The notes beneath the pieces were generated by a model. That model did no database searches, was not told the origin of the DNA, and saw nothing but the letters and a program-made list of their open reading frames with translations. A stretch of 34,753 bases of DNA. Origin: a bacterium. GTDB lineage: Bacteria > Bacillota > Clostridia > Lachnospirales > Lachnospiraceae. Where the stretch lies: contig JAMPCE010000022.1 in assembly GCA_023666335.1 (NCBI GenBank), forward strand, positions 1 through 34,753, read 5' to 3'. Shown here in pieces: positions 24,755 to 33,889 of the stretch (position 1 is the first letter of the stretch; the number at the start of each line of letters is the position of its first letter). The position numbers and the translations under genes are program-made.

Positions 24755-25102
24755 ATGCAAAAAAAGGATCAGGACAAACCCCTGGAGGAACTGGAAAAAG
24801 AGGAAATGACCGTGGACCTTGAGCTGGATGACGGCACGAAAGTCACCTGCGCCGTCGTGACGATCCTGACGGTGGCGGGAAAGGACTACATCGCGCTCCT
24901 CCCCCTTACCGAAAACGGCGACAACACGGACGGCGAAGTCTGGTTCTACCGCTACCGCGAAAATCCGAAAGATCCCAATGAAGAGCCGGAACTCGGCTAT
25001 ATTGAGGACGACGACGAGTACGAGGCCGTGGCGGACGCTTTCGACGAATTTCTGGATACTGCGGAATTTGACGAGCTGGTAGAGGAAGAAGACGCGCCGT
25101 AA
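24755..25102 (+). CDS. DUF1292 family protein
   Basis: 115 residues, strongly acidic. The core is the DUF1292 pattern: TVDLELDDGTKVTCAVVTILTVAGKDYIALLPL (about 19-51), then a glycine-containing turn and EVWFYRYRENP, ending in a Glu/Asp-rich C-terminus (YIEDDDEYEAVADAFDEFLD). Small, cytosolic, widespread in Firmicutes and of unknown function. GGAG lies 6 bases before the ATG. Its stop is one base from the stop of the convergent helicase gene, with no obvious terminator hairpin between them. Confidence 0.88.
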   Translation: MQKKDQDKPLEELEKEEMTVDLELDDGTKVTCAVVTILTVAGKDYIALLPLTENGDNTDGEVWFYRYRENPKDPNEEPELGYIEDDDEYEAVADAFDEFLDTAEFDELVEEEDAP

Positions 25103-25103
25103 A

Positions 25104-26948
25104 TTACGACAACAGCGGCTTTAAGAACCGGGAGGGTGCATCCTTTCCGGTTTTTCCGTTGTGATACAACAGACAGAGTTTCCGCTTCGCGCGGGTCATC
25201 GCCACATAGAACATCCGCCTCTCCTCCTCCACCTCCTCTTTTGTCCTGGATTTGTCGAGCGGGATTTTTCCCTCGTTGCAGTCCGGTATGTAGACGGTCG
25301 GAAATTCCAGCCCCTTGGAGGCGTGCATGGTGAGAATCTGCACGCCCTCCCGCTCTTTCGTGTCTTCTTTGATGACCTCCCGATATTGACTGATGTAGTC
25401 ATTCATATCCTGCAGCGTGGCAAACTGTCTGGAAAACGCCTCAAATTCCTCTCCCACTTTTTGAAACGCCTCCGCCTTTTCGGAACCGTACTTTTCCCGC
25501 AGATACGCGTCGTACCCAATCACGCTGCGGATATAATGGATCTGCAGATGCAGGCGCTTTCCCGAAAGATTCTCCAAATCGCGGCAGAGCCGCCGCACAT
25601 TTGTCTGAATGTAAGGTGTATTTTGATACCAGGCGATCAGCTTATCCCGCCTTACCTGTTCTTCGGGCAGGCTGTCCCGCTTCATATAACGCAGGGGACG
25701 GTTCATGATCCGCAGAAAATACCGTCTTCTGTCATCCCCCGCCGCCAGCGCAAGATAAGCCCTGATATCCTGAATCACAAAGTGCGCAAAGCGGTCCCTC
25801 GGCTTTTCTCTGAGCGTGTAGGGAATCTTCGCCTCATAAAGCGTCTGCGCCCACATCCCGCAGTCAAAGTTCGTGCGGCAGATGACCGCGCAGTCGGAAA
25901 GCGTCCCCGCCGCCTGCTCCGCGAGAAGTTCCCGCACCAAAGCCTTTCCCACATCGGCTTCCGTCTCCTGATGCAGCAGGCATACGCCGCACCCCTCCCC
26001 GTGGTTTGCCCGAATCTCTTTTTCCATGCGGTTTTCGTTGACGGCGACAACCTTTCCCGCCGCCGCGACAATGTTCTCATGACAGCGGAAGTTCACATCG
26101 AGAAGGATTCGCTCCGCCTCCGCATAATCCCTGAAAAACTGCTGCATACTGTCGGGCGCAGCGCCACGAAAGCCGTAGATCGCCTGATCGTCGTCTCCCA
26201 CGATAAAGAGATTGTTCTTCGGCGCAGCGATCAGTTTCATGATCTCATACTGTCCGGGTGAGATATCCTGAAACTCGTCGATCAGGATATAAGAAAACTG
26301 CTCCCGCCATCTGTTTAAGAACGCCTCGTCACTTTGTAACAGCAAAAGGCAGGCGTTCACCAGATCGTCGAAATCAAACTTGGAAAACTCCCGCAGATAA
26401 CTCTGGTACTCCGCCGCCAGAAACCGAAGATCCTCCTCTTTTAACTTCTGGATCGCAGACGTTTCCTGCTTTCCGCCGTTCTTCCTCTTTCCGATCTCCG
26501 CCAAAACTTCCTCGATATCCTCCTCCTTTAAGTCCACAAAGCGCGTGTGCGCGTGTATGATATCCCTGATCAGTTTCCGTCTCTCTGTCTCCGTGATGAT
26601 GGTATAGCCGCGATACGCTGCCGACTGTCGTAAGATATAATAGAATACTGCATGAAACGTGCCAAAATGTACGGGTGGTCTCTCGTCACCCGTCAGGCGA
26701 AAGAACCGCGCCTGCATTTCCAGTGCGGCAGCCTTGGTGAAAGTGATGACAAGGATCCGATCGGGCGCTATGCCCTGTGATGTGATGAGTCTGTGAATAC
26801 GGTGCGCCGTAACGAAAGTCTTGCCGCTGCCGGGCCCGGCAAGAACAGCTGCCGGACCGGAAGTGTGTCGTATGGCTTTTTCCTGCCTTTCGGTGCAGGA
26901 ACTTTTAAGCCTGCTTAAGCAGTTCGATTCCCCGCCTGATCCTTGCAA
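25104..26948 (-). CDS. UvrD/PcrA-type ATP-dependent DNA helicase
   Basis: 614 residues from a TTG start that has AAGGAAG 6 bases upstream; no internal Met would keep the Q motif. SF1A helicase motifs appear in order: Q motif (TERQEKAI, about 19-26), Walker A AGPGSGKT (37-44), motif Ia ([12 protein letters not shown]), Walker [14 protein letters not shown], motif [16 protein letters not shown], motif [12 protein letters not shown], motif [14 protein letters not shown] and motif [16 protein letters not shown]. It unwinds DNA 3' to 5' in repair or replication restart. It is shorter than PcrA (about 740 residues), lacking most of the C-terminal region, and is probably a secondary UvrD-like protein rather than PcrA itself. 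The start overlaps the end of gltX by 44 bases. Confidence 0.88.
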   Translation of the reverse strand: MQGSGGESNCLSRLKSSCTERQEKAIRHTSGPAAVLAGPGSGKTFVTAHRIHRLITSQGIAPDRILVITFTKAAALEMQARFFRLTGDERPPVHFGTFHAVFYYILRQSAAYRGYTIITETERRKLIRDIIHAHTRFVDLKEEDIEEVLAEIGKRKNGGKQETSAIQKLKEEDLRFLAAEYQSYLREFSKFDFDDLVNACLLLLQSDEAFLNRWREQFSYILIDEFQDISPGQYEIMKLIAAPKNNLFIVGDDDQAIYGFRGAAPDSMQQFFRDYAEAERILLDVNFRCHENIVAAAGKVVAVNENRMEKEIRANHGEGCGVCLLHQETEADVGKALVRELLAEQAAGTLSDCAVICRTNFDCGMWAQTLYEAKIPYTLREKPRDRFAHFVIQDIRAYLALAAGDDRRRYFLRIMNRPLRYMKRDSLPEEQVRRDKLIAWYQNTPYIQTNVRRLCRDLENLSGKRLHLQIHYIRSVIGYDAYLREKYGSEKAEAFQKVGEEFEAFSRQFATLQDMNDYISQYREVIKEDTKEREGVQILTMHASKGLEFPTVYIPDCNEGKIPLDKSRTKEEVEEERRMFYVAMTRAKRKLCLLYHNGKTGKDAPSRFLKPLLS

Positions 26949-28368
26949 GGGACTCTTCCTTTCCCAGAACTTCCATCAGTTCCGTCGCGCCGCCCGGCGT
27001 CATCTGCTTGCCGGAAACAGCCGTTCTCACAGGCCACATCACATAACCGTTTTTATAACCTTTCTCCTCCACATAGGCGGAAAGAAGTGCGTAAAGCGCA
27101 TCGTTTGTGTAATCCTCCTGCGCTTCTAAGCGCGGCAGGAGATCCTCTAACACCGCAAGGGAAGTCTCCGCGTTCGTCTTCATCTTTTTATGCGCATACA
27201 TCGCCGCGTCATAATCGGGCAGCGCATCGAAAAAGTCCACATGCTCCTTGATATCCGGGAAAATCTCGATCCGCGTCTTTACCATAGCGGCAATCTTTTT
27301 TAAGTCGTAAGGCTTTTTCACCGCCTCTTTCAGATAAGGCTCCGCCATCTCGTAAAAGCGGTCAAAGTCCATCGCTTTTAAGTATTCCCCGTTCATCCAT
27401 TTCAGTTTCGTGTAATCAAATACTGCCGGAGACTTCGAGAGATGATGATAATCGAAGCGATTGACCAACTCAGTCAGTGTGAAAATTTCCTCGTTATCCT
27501 CCGGGCTCCAGCCCAAAAGCGCCACAAAGTTCACGATCGCTTCCGACAAAAAGCCCTGCTCGATCAGATCCTCATAGGAAGAATGTCCGCACCGCTTGGA
27601 CAGCTTCTGGTGGTTCTCGTCCGTGATCAGCGGACAGTGCACATACTCCGGCACCTGCCAGCCGAACGCGTCGTACAGGCGGTTGTATTTCGGCGAGGAA
27701 GACAGGTATTCGTTGCCCCGCACCACATGGGTGATCCCCATCAGATGGTCGTCCACCACGTTGGCAAAATTATAAGTGGGATAGCCGTCCGACTTGATGA
27801 GGATCATGTCGTCGAGTTCCGCGTTATCCACCGTGATGTCCCCGTAGATATCGTCGTGGAACGTCGTCGTGCCCTCCGTCGGATTGTTCTGGCGGATCAC
27901 ATAGGGCTTGCCCGCCGCCAGATTCGCTTCCACCTCTTCTTTGGACAGATGCAGGCAGTGCTTGTCGTAAACATTGATCTCCTTGCCCGCCACCGTCTGC
28001 GTAAGGGACGCCAGCCGCTCCTTATCGCAGAAGCAATAATAGGCTTCGCCTTTCTCGATCAGCTTTTTGGCATACTCCAGATAAATTCCCTGCTTCTGCC
28101 GGTCGCTCTGCACATAGGGACCTGCGCCGCCGTCCTTGTCCGGTCCCTCGTCATGTGCCAGCCCCGTCTTCTCCAACGTGCGGTAGATGATATCCACCGC
28201 GCCCTCCACATAGCGCTCCTGATCCGTATCCTCGATGCGCAGGATAAAATCCCCGCCCTCGTGCTTGGCGATCAGATAAGCGTAGAGCGCCGTCCTTAAG
28301 TTACCGACGTGCATCCGCCCCGTGGGGCTGGGTGCGTATCTTGTTCTGATTTTTTCCATACCTGTCAT
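26905..28368 (-). CDS. gltX: Glutamyl-tRNA synthetase
   Basis: 487 residues, normal GltX length. The HIGH region is [17 protein letters not shown] (about 12-28) and the KMSKS-type loop is [12 protein letters not shown]. Other family segments include [34 protein letters not shown] and ALLGWSP. It charges tRNA-Glu, and in organisms without GlnRS also tRNA-Gln. The first ATG has only a close AAAAGG; the ATG three codons later (28359) is an alternative start. Its 3' end overlaps the helicase start by 44 bases. Confidence 0.97.
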   Translation of the reverse strand: MTGMEKIRTRYAPSPTGRMHVGNLRTALYAYLIAKHEGGDFILRIEDTDQERYVEGAVDIIYRTLEKTGLAHDEGPDKDGGAGPYVQSDRQKQGIYLEYAKKLIEKGEAYYCFCDKERLASLTQTVAGKEINVYDKHCLHLSKEEVEANLAAGKPYVIRQNNPTEGTTTFHDDIYGDITVDNAELDDMILIKSDGYPTYNFANVVDDHLMGITHVVRGNEYLSSSPKYNRLYDAFGWQVPEYVHCPLITDENHQKLSKRCGHSSYEDLIEQGFLSEAIVNFVALLGWSPEDNEEIFTLTELVNRFDYHHLSKSPAVFDYTKLKWMNGEYLKAMDFDRFYEMAEPYLKEAVKKPYDLKKIAAMVKTRIEIFPDIKEHVDFFDALPDYDAAMYAHKKMKTNAETSLAVLEDLLPRLEAQEDYTNDALYALLSAYVEEKGYKNGYVMWPVRTAVSGKQMTPGGATELMEVLGKEESLARIRRGIELLKQA

Positions 28369-28459
28369 TTCCTTTTGTTTTTATTGTTTTTGCGTTATTT
28401 TTTGTTTGTTTTATTGCTTTCCGATGTTTCTTTTGCGTATTACCCCGTGCATCCAAAAG

Positions 28460-29959
28460 TCACTGGACACGTTTCTGGTGCATACTCGGATCCGGTATCT
28501 TTTCCGCCGCCGCATCCTGAAAGGCTGCGACCGCCTTTGCCGCCGCGGGAACCGCGATATTCGTACCCGCGCCCGCCACACAGCCGCCGGGACAAGCCAT
28601 GCCCTCGATCAGACAACCGTTTTTCTTGCCTGCCTTGGCGAGCATCAGGATCTTTTTGCATTCGGACAGACTCTCCGCGTGCTCGATGCGCACTTCCACA
28701 TCCGGATAATACTCTCTCACGCACTCCTCGATGGCGCTCGCCACGCCGCCTGCCACACCGTAGCCGCGTCCCGCGCTTGTCGCTCCGTCTAATTCATCCA
28801 GCGCCTTGATCTGTTCTAACAGGATCCCTTTTGCCTCAAAAATCCCCGTCAATTCCTCAAAAGTAATGACAAAATCGACGTCGGAGCGAATCGTCCTGCG
28901 GGATGCCTCCAGCTTTTTGGAGGCGCAGGGACCGATGAAGACCACTCTCGCGTCCGGATGCTCTTCCTTGATTACGCGCGCCGTCGCCACCATCGGCGTC
29001 AGGGCGTTAGAGATCTTGTCGATGGTCTCCGGAAAAAATTTCTTCGCCAGAACGGACCAGGAAGGACAGCAGGATGTGAGGCTGAACGGCTGCTTTCCCG
29101 TGGCGACTTCCTCCGCGTAGTGTTCCGCCTCCGCGATCGCACCCATATCCGCGCCCACCGCCGTCTCGTAGACATCGTAAAAGCCCAGCTCTTTCAAAGC
29201 TGTCTTCAACATATCCGGCGTCACATTCGGACCGAACTGCCCCGCGAAAGCAGGCGCGACCTGCGCGATGATCTTCTCTCCCGTCTGCAAAGCGCGGATC
29301 AACTGGAAAATCTGCGACTTGTCCGCGATCGCGCCGAAAGGACAGTTGACCATACACTGTCCGCAGGAGACGCACAGATCGTTGTCGATCACGGCGCGGC
29401 CTTTCTCGTCGTTTTTGATCGCATTCACGCCGCAGGCGCCCGCACAGGGTCTCACCTGATGGGCTATCGCGTCGTACGGGCAGACCGCCTTGCACTTACC
29501 GCATTTGATACACTTTTCCGGATCGATCACGGAACGACCGTTCACCATAGAGATCGCGCCTCTGGGACAGACCTCCCTGCAGGGATGCGCCACGCAGCCC
29601 ATACAGCGGTTCGTCACATAGTAGCTGTTCTCCGGACAGGCGTTACACGCCGAAGGAATCACCTGCATCAGCGGCGGCTCGTAATATTTTTCGGAGATAT
29701 TGCTCTCCTCAAGCCCCTGCGTCAGATGTACGGGCACGTTTTCCGGGCGCAGAGACATCCCAAAAGCCAGCCGGATCCGCTCGCGCACGATGGCGCGGTC
29801 GCGGTAGATGTTCTCATATTCGGACTCATCGTAGTCCACGATCTTGTAGGGCAGCGCCTCGATATCATCCTTTAAGTTTTCGGAATGATAGGCGAGATCG
29901 GCTACTTCCTTAAAAATACGTCTTCTGTTCTTGCGAACCTGCGTATCGATTCCTCTCAT
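28460..29959 (-). CDS. Monomeric [FeFe] hydrogenase, group B type
   Basis: 499 residues from a Met preceded closely by GGAGG; the frame is open 17 codons further up. Layout: an N-terminal domain of about 100 residues; Cys-rich ferredoxin-like clusters (ACNACPE, CMGCVAHPCREVCP, CIKCGKCKAVCPYDAI, RPCAGACG, CVSCGQCMVNCPFGAI; about 105-212); then the H-cluster domain. H-cluster motifs are TSCCPSW (295-301), GPCASKK (343-349, where group A enzymes have MPC) and EGMACPGGC (452-460). GPC instead of MPC plus the CxxCxxxxHPC arrangement fit group B enzymes common in gut Clostridia. Probable role: H2 evolution from reduced ferredoxin during fermentation. No maturases are in the window. Confidence 0.87.
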   Translation of the reverse strand: MRGIDTQVRKNRRRIFKEVADLAYHSENLKDDIEALPYKIVDYDESEYENIYRDRAIVRERIRLAFGMSLRPENVPVHLTQGLEESNISEKYYEPPLMQVIPSACNACPENSYYVTNRCMGCVAHPCREVCPRGAISMVNGRSVIDPEKCIKCGKCKAVCPYDAIAHQVRPCAGACGVNAIKNDEKGRAVIDNDLCVSCGQCMVNCPFGAIADKSQIFQLIRALQTGEKIIAQVAPAFAGQFGPNVTPDMLKTALKELGFYDVYETAVGADMGAIAEAEHYAEEVATGKQPFSLTSCCPSWSVLAKKFFPETIDKISNALTPMVATARVIKEEHPDARVVFIGPCASKKLEASRRTIRSDVDFVITFEELTGIFEAKGILLEQIKALDELDGATSAGRGYGVAGGVASAIEECVREYYPDVEVRIEHAESLSECKKILMLAKAGKKNGCLIEGMACPGGCVAGAGTNIAVPAAAKAVAAFQDAAAEKIPDPSMHQKRVQ

Positions 29960-29976
29960 ATTGCCTCCATACCATA

Positions 29977-29989
29977 AGTAAAACTTACT
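29977..29989. promoter_or_regulatory. Short inverted repeat upstream of the hydrogenase gene
   Basis: AGTAA (29977-29981) and TTACT (29985-29989), separated by three bases, just upstream of the hydrogenase ribosome-binding site. A possible operator; not a recognisable Rex site. Confidence 0.25.
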
Positions 29990-30036
29990 ACCGCGTATAT
30001 TTTTACACAAACCAGGCTAGAAGTCAATATCGCGCC

Positions 30037-32160
30037 CTATCGTCTCCTCCTGCGAATCCAGATCACAAGCCCGGCTATGAGCGTCGCAAGCGGCAGCACG
30101 ATCACGCAGAGGACCGCCACAATGTAAGCCGTCTGCGCCTTAAATACCAGATTCGTCATGGCAAGACTTTTTACGGGCACAGCCACGGGCGATTCATGCT
30201 CCGCCAGCGCGCTGATCATGCTCGCAAAGAGTTTGACGTTATTGCCCGGCGCCATCTCGTCCGCAAGGGTGGTAAACAGGCTCTCGCCGCCCACCACATA
30301 AGCCTTTGAGATTTTGCCGTCCGCCGTTTCCTTTTCCGCTTCCAAAGCGATCACAAAAGGACCGTCGATATCCCCCTCTTCCTTTTCATATTGACTGCCG
30401 TCGGTCACATTTTTCTTGGAAAAGGCGCTGCCGCTGGTCGTCAAAAGCGGCGTACAGTATACCTCATCCGACCCCTCGTCATAGGTAAGACCAATTGAAA
30501 AAGGCGCAAAGACCAGACCGTTCTCCAGCACAGCCGTCACATCGCTCTGCCCGATCTCCGGAAACAGATAATAGGGACTCTGGTAATAGTATTCCCGATC
30601 CGTCTCCACGATGGTGCCCTCCACCTCCGTTATCCCATAAAAGTCAAGAATCCTGTGAAAGTTCGTCATCTCGTCTTCCGCCATCGTCGGAATGATCAGG
30701 GCATTTCCACCTTTTTCCAGATAGGCAATCACTTTTTCCACATCCTCTTTGGAAAAATCGCTCGTGGGCGCATCCAGGATCAAGCCCTGCGCATCCTCCG
30801 GAATCTCATCCACGGAATAAAGCATCAGCGGTTCACAGGAGACATTCTCCTTTTCCAAAGCTTTTACAAACGCCTCCTCCAGCTCCAGCTCGCCATGCCC
30901 GCCCACCGCATAAAAGACCGGCATATCCTCCGTCGTGACAAAGGCAAGCGCGGAAACGATCTGTCCCTCCCCGTCATATCCCGTCGTGTCATAGCTATAG
31001 GTAGAATAATTCATCTCATAGACATAGATGTCCTGATAATCCACGACCGTGCTGCGCTTTTCCCCCTCGACGATCAGACTACCCGATGAGGGCGCCTGCG
31101 TCGTGTAGTTCTGATAAAAATTCGGATTCTTTGCGGGGCTGACATATTTCACTTTCGCATGCCCTGTCCGATCCTCCATCCGTTCCAGCGTCTTTTGCAG
31201 ATCCGCGTCCCCGCCGTCCTCCTCAGCAAGCACATAGATCGTCACATCCTCCGTCATGCCCGCCAGAAACGTCTTTGTCTCCTCCATCAGAGCGAACTGC
31301 TGATTCGCCGTCAGGTCAAAGGACGAATACTGCTCCGGTACATAGTTCAGGCCAATATTGACTAAAACGGTCAATGCAATCATCAGCACGATCCCCGAAA
31401 CACTGTAAGCGCCAAGTCGGAGACCGCCGCCCGAAATGCGGTAACGCCGCTTCTGGATCGACTGCGCCGTGCAAAACAACGCGAGCGCAACGGCCGTCAG
31501 ATAATAGACCACCGCCTCCACTTCAAAATAGCCGGAAGACAGCGTGTCAAACCGCCCCACCATATCGAAGCAGGAAAGAATACGCGCCAAGACCGTCGTG
31601 ACCGTCGTTGTCCCCGTGGTCGTAAGAAGATTCGTGATCCCCGGCATGATATAGCCCAAAAACAGCGCGCCGAAAGAAAGCACTGCCGCGATCACCACAC
31701 TCTCCGTCAAAGAGGACAGGAAAAGCCCCACGGCAAGCGCCAGAGAACCATAGAGATAAAAGCCCAGCAGGGAGGCATAGGACACACCCAGCCGCACTTC
31801 GCCGCCCTGCATGAGAAAAAGCGTCAGGATCCCCATATACGCCGTCGGCACAAGAAGCACCGTCTCAAGCGCCAGAAACTTTCCCAGCACGATCTTTCCC
31901 ACCGAAACAGGCGCCGTAAGCAGGAGCTGATCCGTCTTATACTTCCGCTCTTCCGAGAGGGTGCGCATCGTAAGCACCGGCGCCGTCACGAGAAACAGAA
32001 AGACAATGCTCTGGAGCACATAGGATATCACAGGATACCCCATCAGCATATTATAGACCAGAAAATAGAGACCCATCACAAAGAGATTGACTGCGATAAA
32101 CAGCCATCCCGTGAAAGAACAAAAATACGACCGTAATTCCCTCTTATAGATCGCTGTCAT
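30037..32160 (-). CDS. Gld-like ABC exporter permease fused to a GldG-type domain
   Basis: 707 residues. The N-terminal about 240 residues are an ABC-2 type permease with six membrane segments and the EERKYKTDQLLLTAPVS segment typical of GldF-like proteins. A further membrane segment (about 250-270) leads into a large extracytoplasmic GldG-like region (about 275-675) with FDLTANQQFALMEETKTFLAGM, YAVGGHGELELEEAF and LILDAPTSDFSKEDVEKVIAYLEKGGNALI. The last membrane segment (about 680-702) is followed by a run of Arg. GldF and GldG are usually separate proteins; here they are one chain. It overlaps the ATPase gene by 17 bases. Substrate unknown; Firmicutes relatives are not linked to gliding. 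Confidence 0.83.
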   Translation of the reverse strand: MTAIYKRELRSYFCSFTGWLFIAVNLFVMGLYFLVYNMLMGYPVISYVLQSIVFLFLVTAPVLTMRTLSEERKYKTDQLLLTAPVSVGKIVLGKFLALETVLLVPTAYMGILTLFLMQGGEVRLGVSYASLLGFYLYGSLALAVGLFLSSLTESVVIAAVLSFGALFLGYIMPGITNLLTTTGTTTVTTVLARILSCFDMVGRFDTLSSGYFEVEAVVYYLTAVALALFCTAQSIQKRRYRISGGGLRLGAYSVSGIVLMIALTVLVNIGLNYVPEQYSSFDLTANQQFALMEETKTFLAGMTEDVTIYVLAEEDGGDADLQKTLERMEDRTGHAKVKYVSPAKNPNFYQNYTTQAPSSGSLIVEGEKRSTVVDYQDIYVYEMNYSTYSYDTTGYDGEGQIVSALAFVTTEDMPVFYAVGGHGELELEEAFVKALEKENVSCEPLMLYSVDEIPEDAQGLILDAPTSDFSKEDVEKVIAYLEKGGNALIIPTMAEDEMTNFHRILDFYGITEVEGTIVETDREYYYQSPYYLFPEIGQSDVTAVLENGLVFAPFSIGLTYDEGSDEVYCTPLLTTSGSAFSKKNVTDGSQYEKEEGDIDGPFVIALEAEKETADGKISKAYVVGGESLFTTLADEMAPGNNVKLFASMISALAEHESPVAVPVKSLAMTNLVFKAQTAYIVAVLCVIVLPLATLIAGLVIWIRRRRR

Positions 32161-33190
32161 CGCTCTCGCCTCCCTCCGTCTCTATTTCTGTGTCTGTCTC
32201 ACTTTCCGTTCCGTTTGCTTTCGCTTCTTCCGTTTCGTCTGCGTTCTCACTTTCAAGTTCCGCATTCGTCAGTTCGAGGAAAATGTCCTCTAAGGATTTC
32301 TCAGCGCGGTTCATGGACAGGATCGGTATCCCCGCTCCGGCAAGCGCAACGGACAATGATTTCCGGATATCCGCATCCTCTTTTGTCTCTATACGGACGA
32401 CGATACTGCCCTCCTCGCTGCCCGTTTCAAAACTGTACTGCGAGATCTCCTCCATCTGCGCGAGCACCGCTTCCGCCTGTCCCTGCGCTCCAATCACCGT
32501 GACGGCAAGTTCCGTGCCGCCCCGCATCATCCGCTGCAATTCTTCCGGCGAACCGCTTGCCGCAAGTTTCCCCCGCGACAGGATCAGGATGTGGTCACAG
32601 ACAGCACTGACCTCAGAGAGAATGTGTGAACTTAAAATAATCGTATGTTCCCCGGAAAGTTCTCTGATCAGCTCCCGCATCTCGATGATCTGTTTCGGAT
32701 CCAGTCCCACCATCGGCTCGTCTAAGATCAATACCTTCGGATTGCCCAGAAGCGCCTGCGCCAGCCCCACGCGCTGCCGGTAGCCTTTGGAGAGATTGCG
32801 GATCAGACGGCCGCTCACATCTAAAAGGCTAAACCGCTCCAAAAGCATCTCCACCTTTTCTTTTCTCTCCCGCCTAGGCACCAGTTTTAACTGCGCCGCA
32901 AACAATAAAAATTCCCGCACCGTCATATCCGTGTAAAGCGGCGGCACCTCCGGCAGATACCCGATGCAGGCTTTCGCCGCGATCGGATTTCGCAGGATAT
33001 CGTGCCCATCGATCACGACCCGCCCGCCGTCCGCCGCAATATAACCCGTCATCACATTCATGGTCGTAGACTTTCCCGCGCCGTTCGGTCCGAGAAACCC
33101 GTAGATCCTGCCCGGCTCCAGCGTAAACGTCAGATCGTCTACCGCTGTGTGCGCCCCGTATCGCTTTACCAAATGTTCTACCTCTATCAC
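32144..33190 (-). CDS. ABC transporter ATP-binding protein (Gld/CcmA-like)
   Basis: 348 residues, GTG start with AGGGAGG 8 bases upstream. Walker A GPNGAGKST (34-42), Q-loop region GYLPEVPPLYTDMTVREF, signature LSKGYRQRVGLAQ (133-145), Walker B VLILDEPMVGLDP (about 153-165) and the switch His in LSSHILSEV are all intact. The C-terminal 45 residues are an acidic low-complexity tail (NADETEEAKANGTESETDTEIETEG). It powers the adjacent GldF/GldG-fusion permease, whose gene overlaps its end by 17 bases. Confidence 0.92.
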   Translation of the reverse strand: MIEVEHLVKRYGAHTAVDDLTFTLEPGRIYGFLGPNGAGKSTTMNVMTGYIAADGGRVVIDGHDILRNPIAAKACIGYLPEVPPLYTDMTVREFLLFAAQLKLVPRRERKEKVEMLLERFSLLDVSGRLIRNLSKGYRQRVGLAQALLGNPKVLILDEPMVGLDPKQIIEMRELIRELSGEHTIILSSHILSEVSAVCDHILILSRGKLAASGSPEELQRMMRGGTELAVTVIGAQGQAEAVLAQMEEISQYSFETGSEEGSIVVRIETKEDADIRKSLSVALAGAGIPILSMNRAEKSLEDIFLELTNAELESENADETEEAKANGTESETDTEIETEGGESDDSDL

Positions 33191-33353
33191 TTCAAAAACC
33201 TCCCTTGCTCCATCTATGCCACACTTTTTGAATCATCCGTGTCCGTTCTGCTCCCGTCAAACAAACGACTTCTTTTACCATATCGAAAAATTGTGTCTGT
33301 ATTCCGATCAAATTGTGAAAATTCTGTGTCCTTTCTTTTCCAAAATACAGGAA

Positions 33354-33381
33354 CACACTCAGATGATTATAACATACTATA
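33354..33381 (+). promoter_or_regulatory. SigK-like promoter of the cotJ operon
   Basis: ACAC at about 33353-33356, a 16-base spacer, then CATACTATA (33373-33381), which fits the SigK pattern AC-N16-CATANNNTA; CATACTAT is also close to a SigE -10. In Bacillus the cotJ operon is made in the mother cell under SigE. It lies about 60 bases before cotJA. Confidence 0.5.
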
Positions 33382-33403
33382 TTATTAAAAAACACATGAA
33401 ATT

Positions 33404-33428
33404 CGTGTGAAAATGATTTTCTCACACG
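33404..33428 (+). promoter_or_regulatory. Hairpin in the cotJ leader
   Basis: Seven-base arms CGTGTGA (33404-33410) and TCACACG (33422-33428) enclose an 11-base loop in the probable 5' untranslated region of cotJA, ending 15 bases before the start codon. It could be an operator or an mRNA structure. No T tract follows. Confidence 0.4.
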
Positions 33429-33443
33429 TCGGAAAGGAAACGC

Positions 33444-33617
33444 ATGAAAGATTATCTTTTCAGGGAACCGAGCAGCGAATTTCCCGTCGCGATGGCTTAT
33501 GTACCCTGGCAGCAATTCCGGGGAATCTGCGAGAATCTGGAAAAAGGATACTGCGACGGCACCATCTTCCCGGAACTCGACAAACCATTTACGGGAAGGA
33601 GATGTTGTAATCAATGA
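33444..33617 (+). CDS. cotJA: Spore coat protein CotJA
   Basis: 57 residues. It carries the CotJA pattern VAMAYVPWQQF (about 15-25), then GTIFPELDKPF (about 39-49). GGAAAGGAAA precedes the ATG. CotJA is a small inner-coat-associated protein that acts with CotJB and the CotJC manganese-catalase-like protein in spore formation. The stop overlaps the cotJB start (ATGA at 33614-33617), and the operon order cotJA-cotJB-cotJC is as in Bacillus. A C-terminal GRRCCNQ tail contains two Cys. Confidence 0.93.
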   Translation: MKDYLFREPSSEFPVAMAYVPWQQFRGICENLEKGYCDGTIFPELDKPFTGRRCCNQ

Positions 33618-33889
33618 ACACACAATTTACCAATGAGCAGGAAAAACTGCTCCACGATATCGGTATCTTAGGTTTCGTCGTCATCGAGCTTGCCCTCTAT
33701 CTGGACACCCATCCCAACGACCGCAATGCAATGGAATACTACAACCATTACAACCGCCTGGCAAACCAGGCCAGACAGGAGTATTCCTCCAAGTATACGC
33801 CTCTCACGCTTTCCTGCATAGAGGCATCGTCTTGCAATGACTGGCAGTGGGCGCTCGCCCCTATGCCGTGGGAAGGAGGCTGCAACTAA
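33614..33889 (+). CDS. cotJB: Spore coat protein CotJB
   Basis: 91 residues, the usual size. Family segments: LLHDIGILGFVVIELALYLDTHPNDRNAMEYYNHY and, at the end, the WQWALAPMPWEGGCN tail typical of CotJB. Overlaps cotJA by 4 bases and abuts cotJC directly, indicating tight coupling. Part of the mother-cell coat-assembly operon. Confidence 0.95.
   Translation: MNTQFTNEQEKLLHDIGILGFVVIELALYLDTHPNDRNAMEYYNHYNRLANQARQEYSSKYTPLTLSCIEASSCNDWQWALAPMPWEGGCN

Noticed and set aside
25161..26261. Plus-strand open frame of 366 codons
   Set aside because: Antisense to the helicase, whose motifs are unambiguous.
28958..29875. Plus-strand open frame of 305 codons
   Set aside because: Antisense to the hydrogenase; no recognisable features.
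33192..33623. Minus-strand open frame of 143 codons
   Set aside because: Antisense to cotJA and its leader; cotJA is clearly the real gene.
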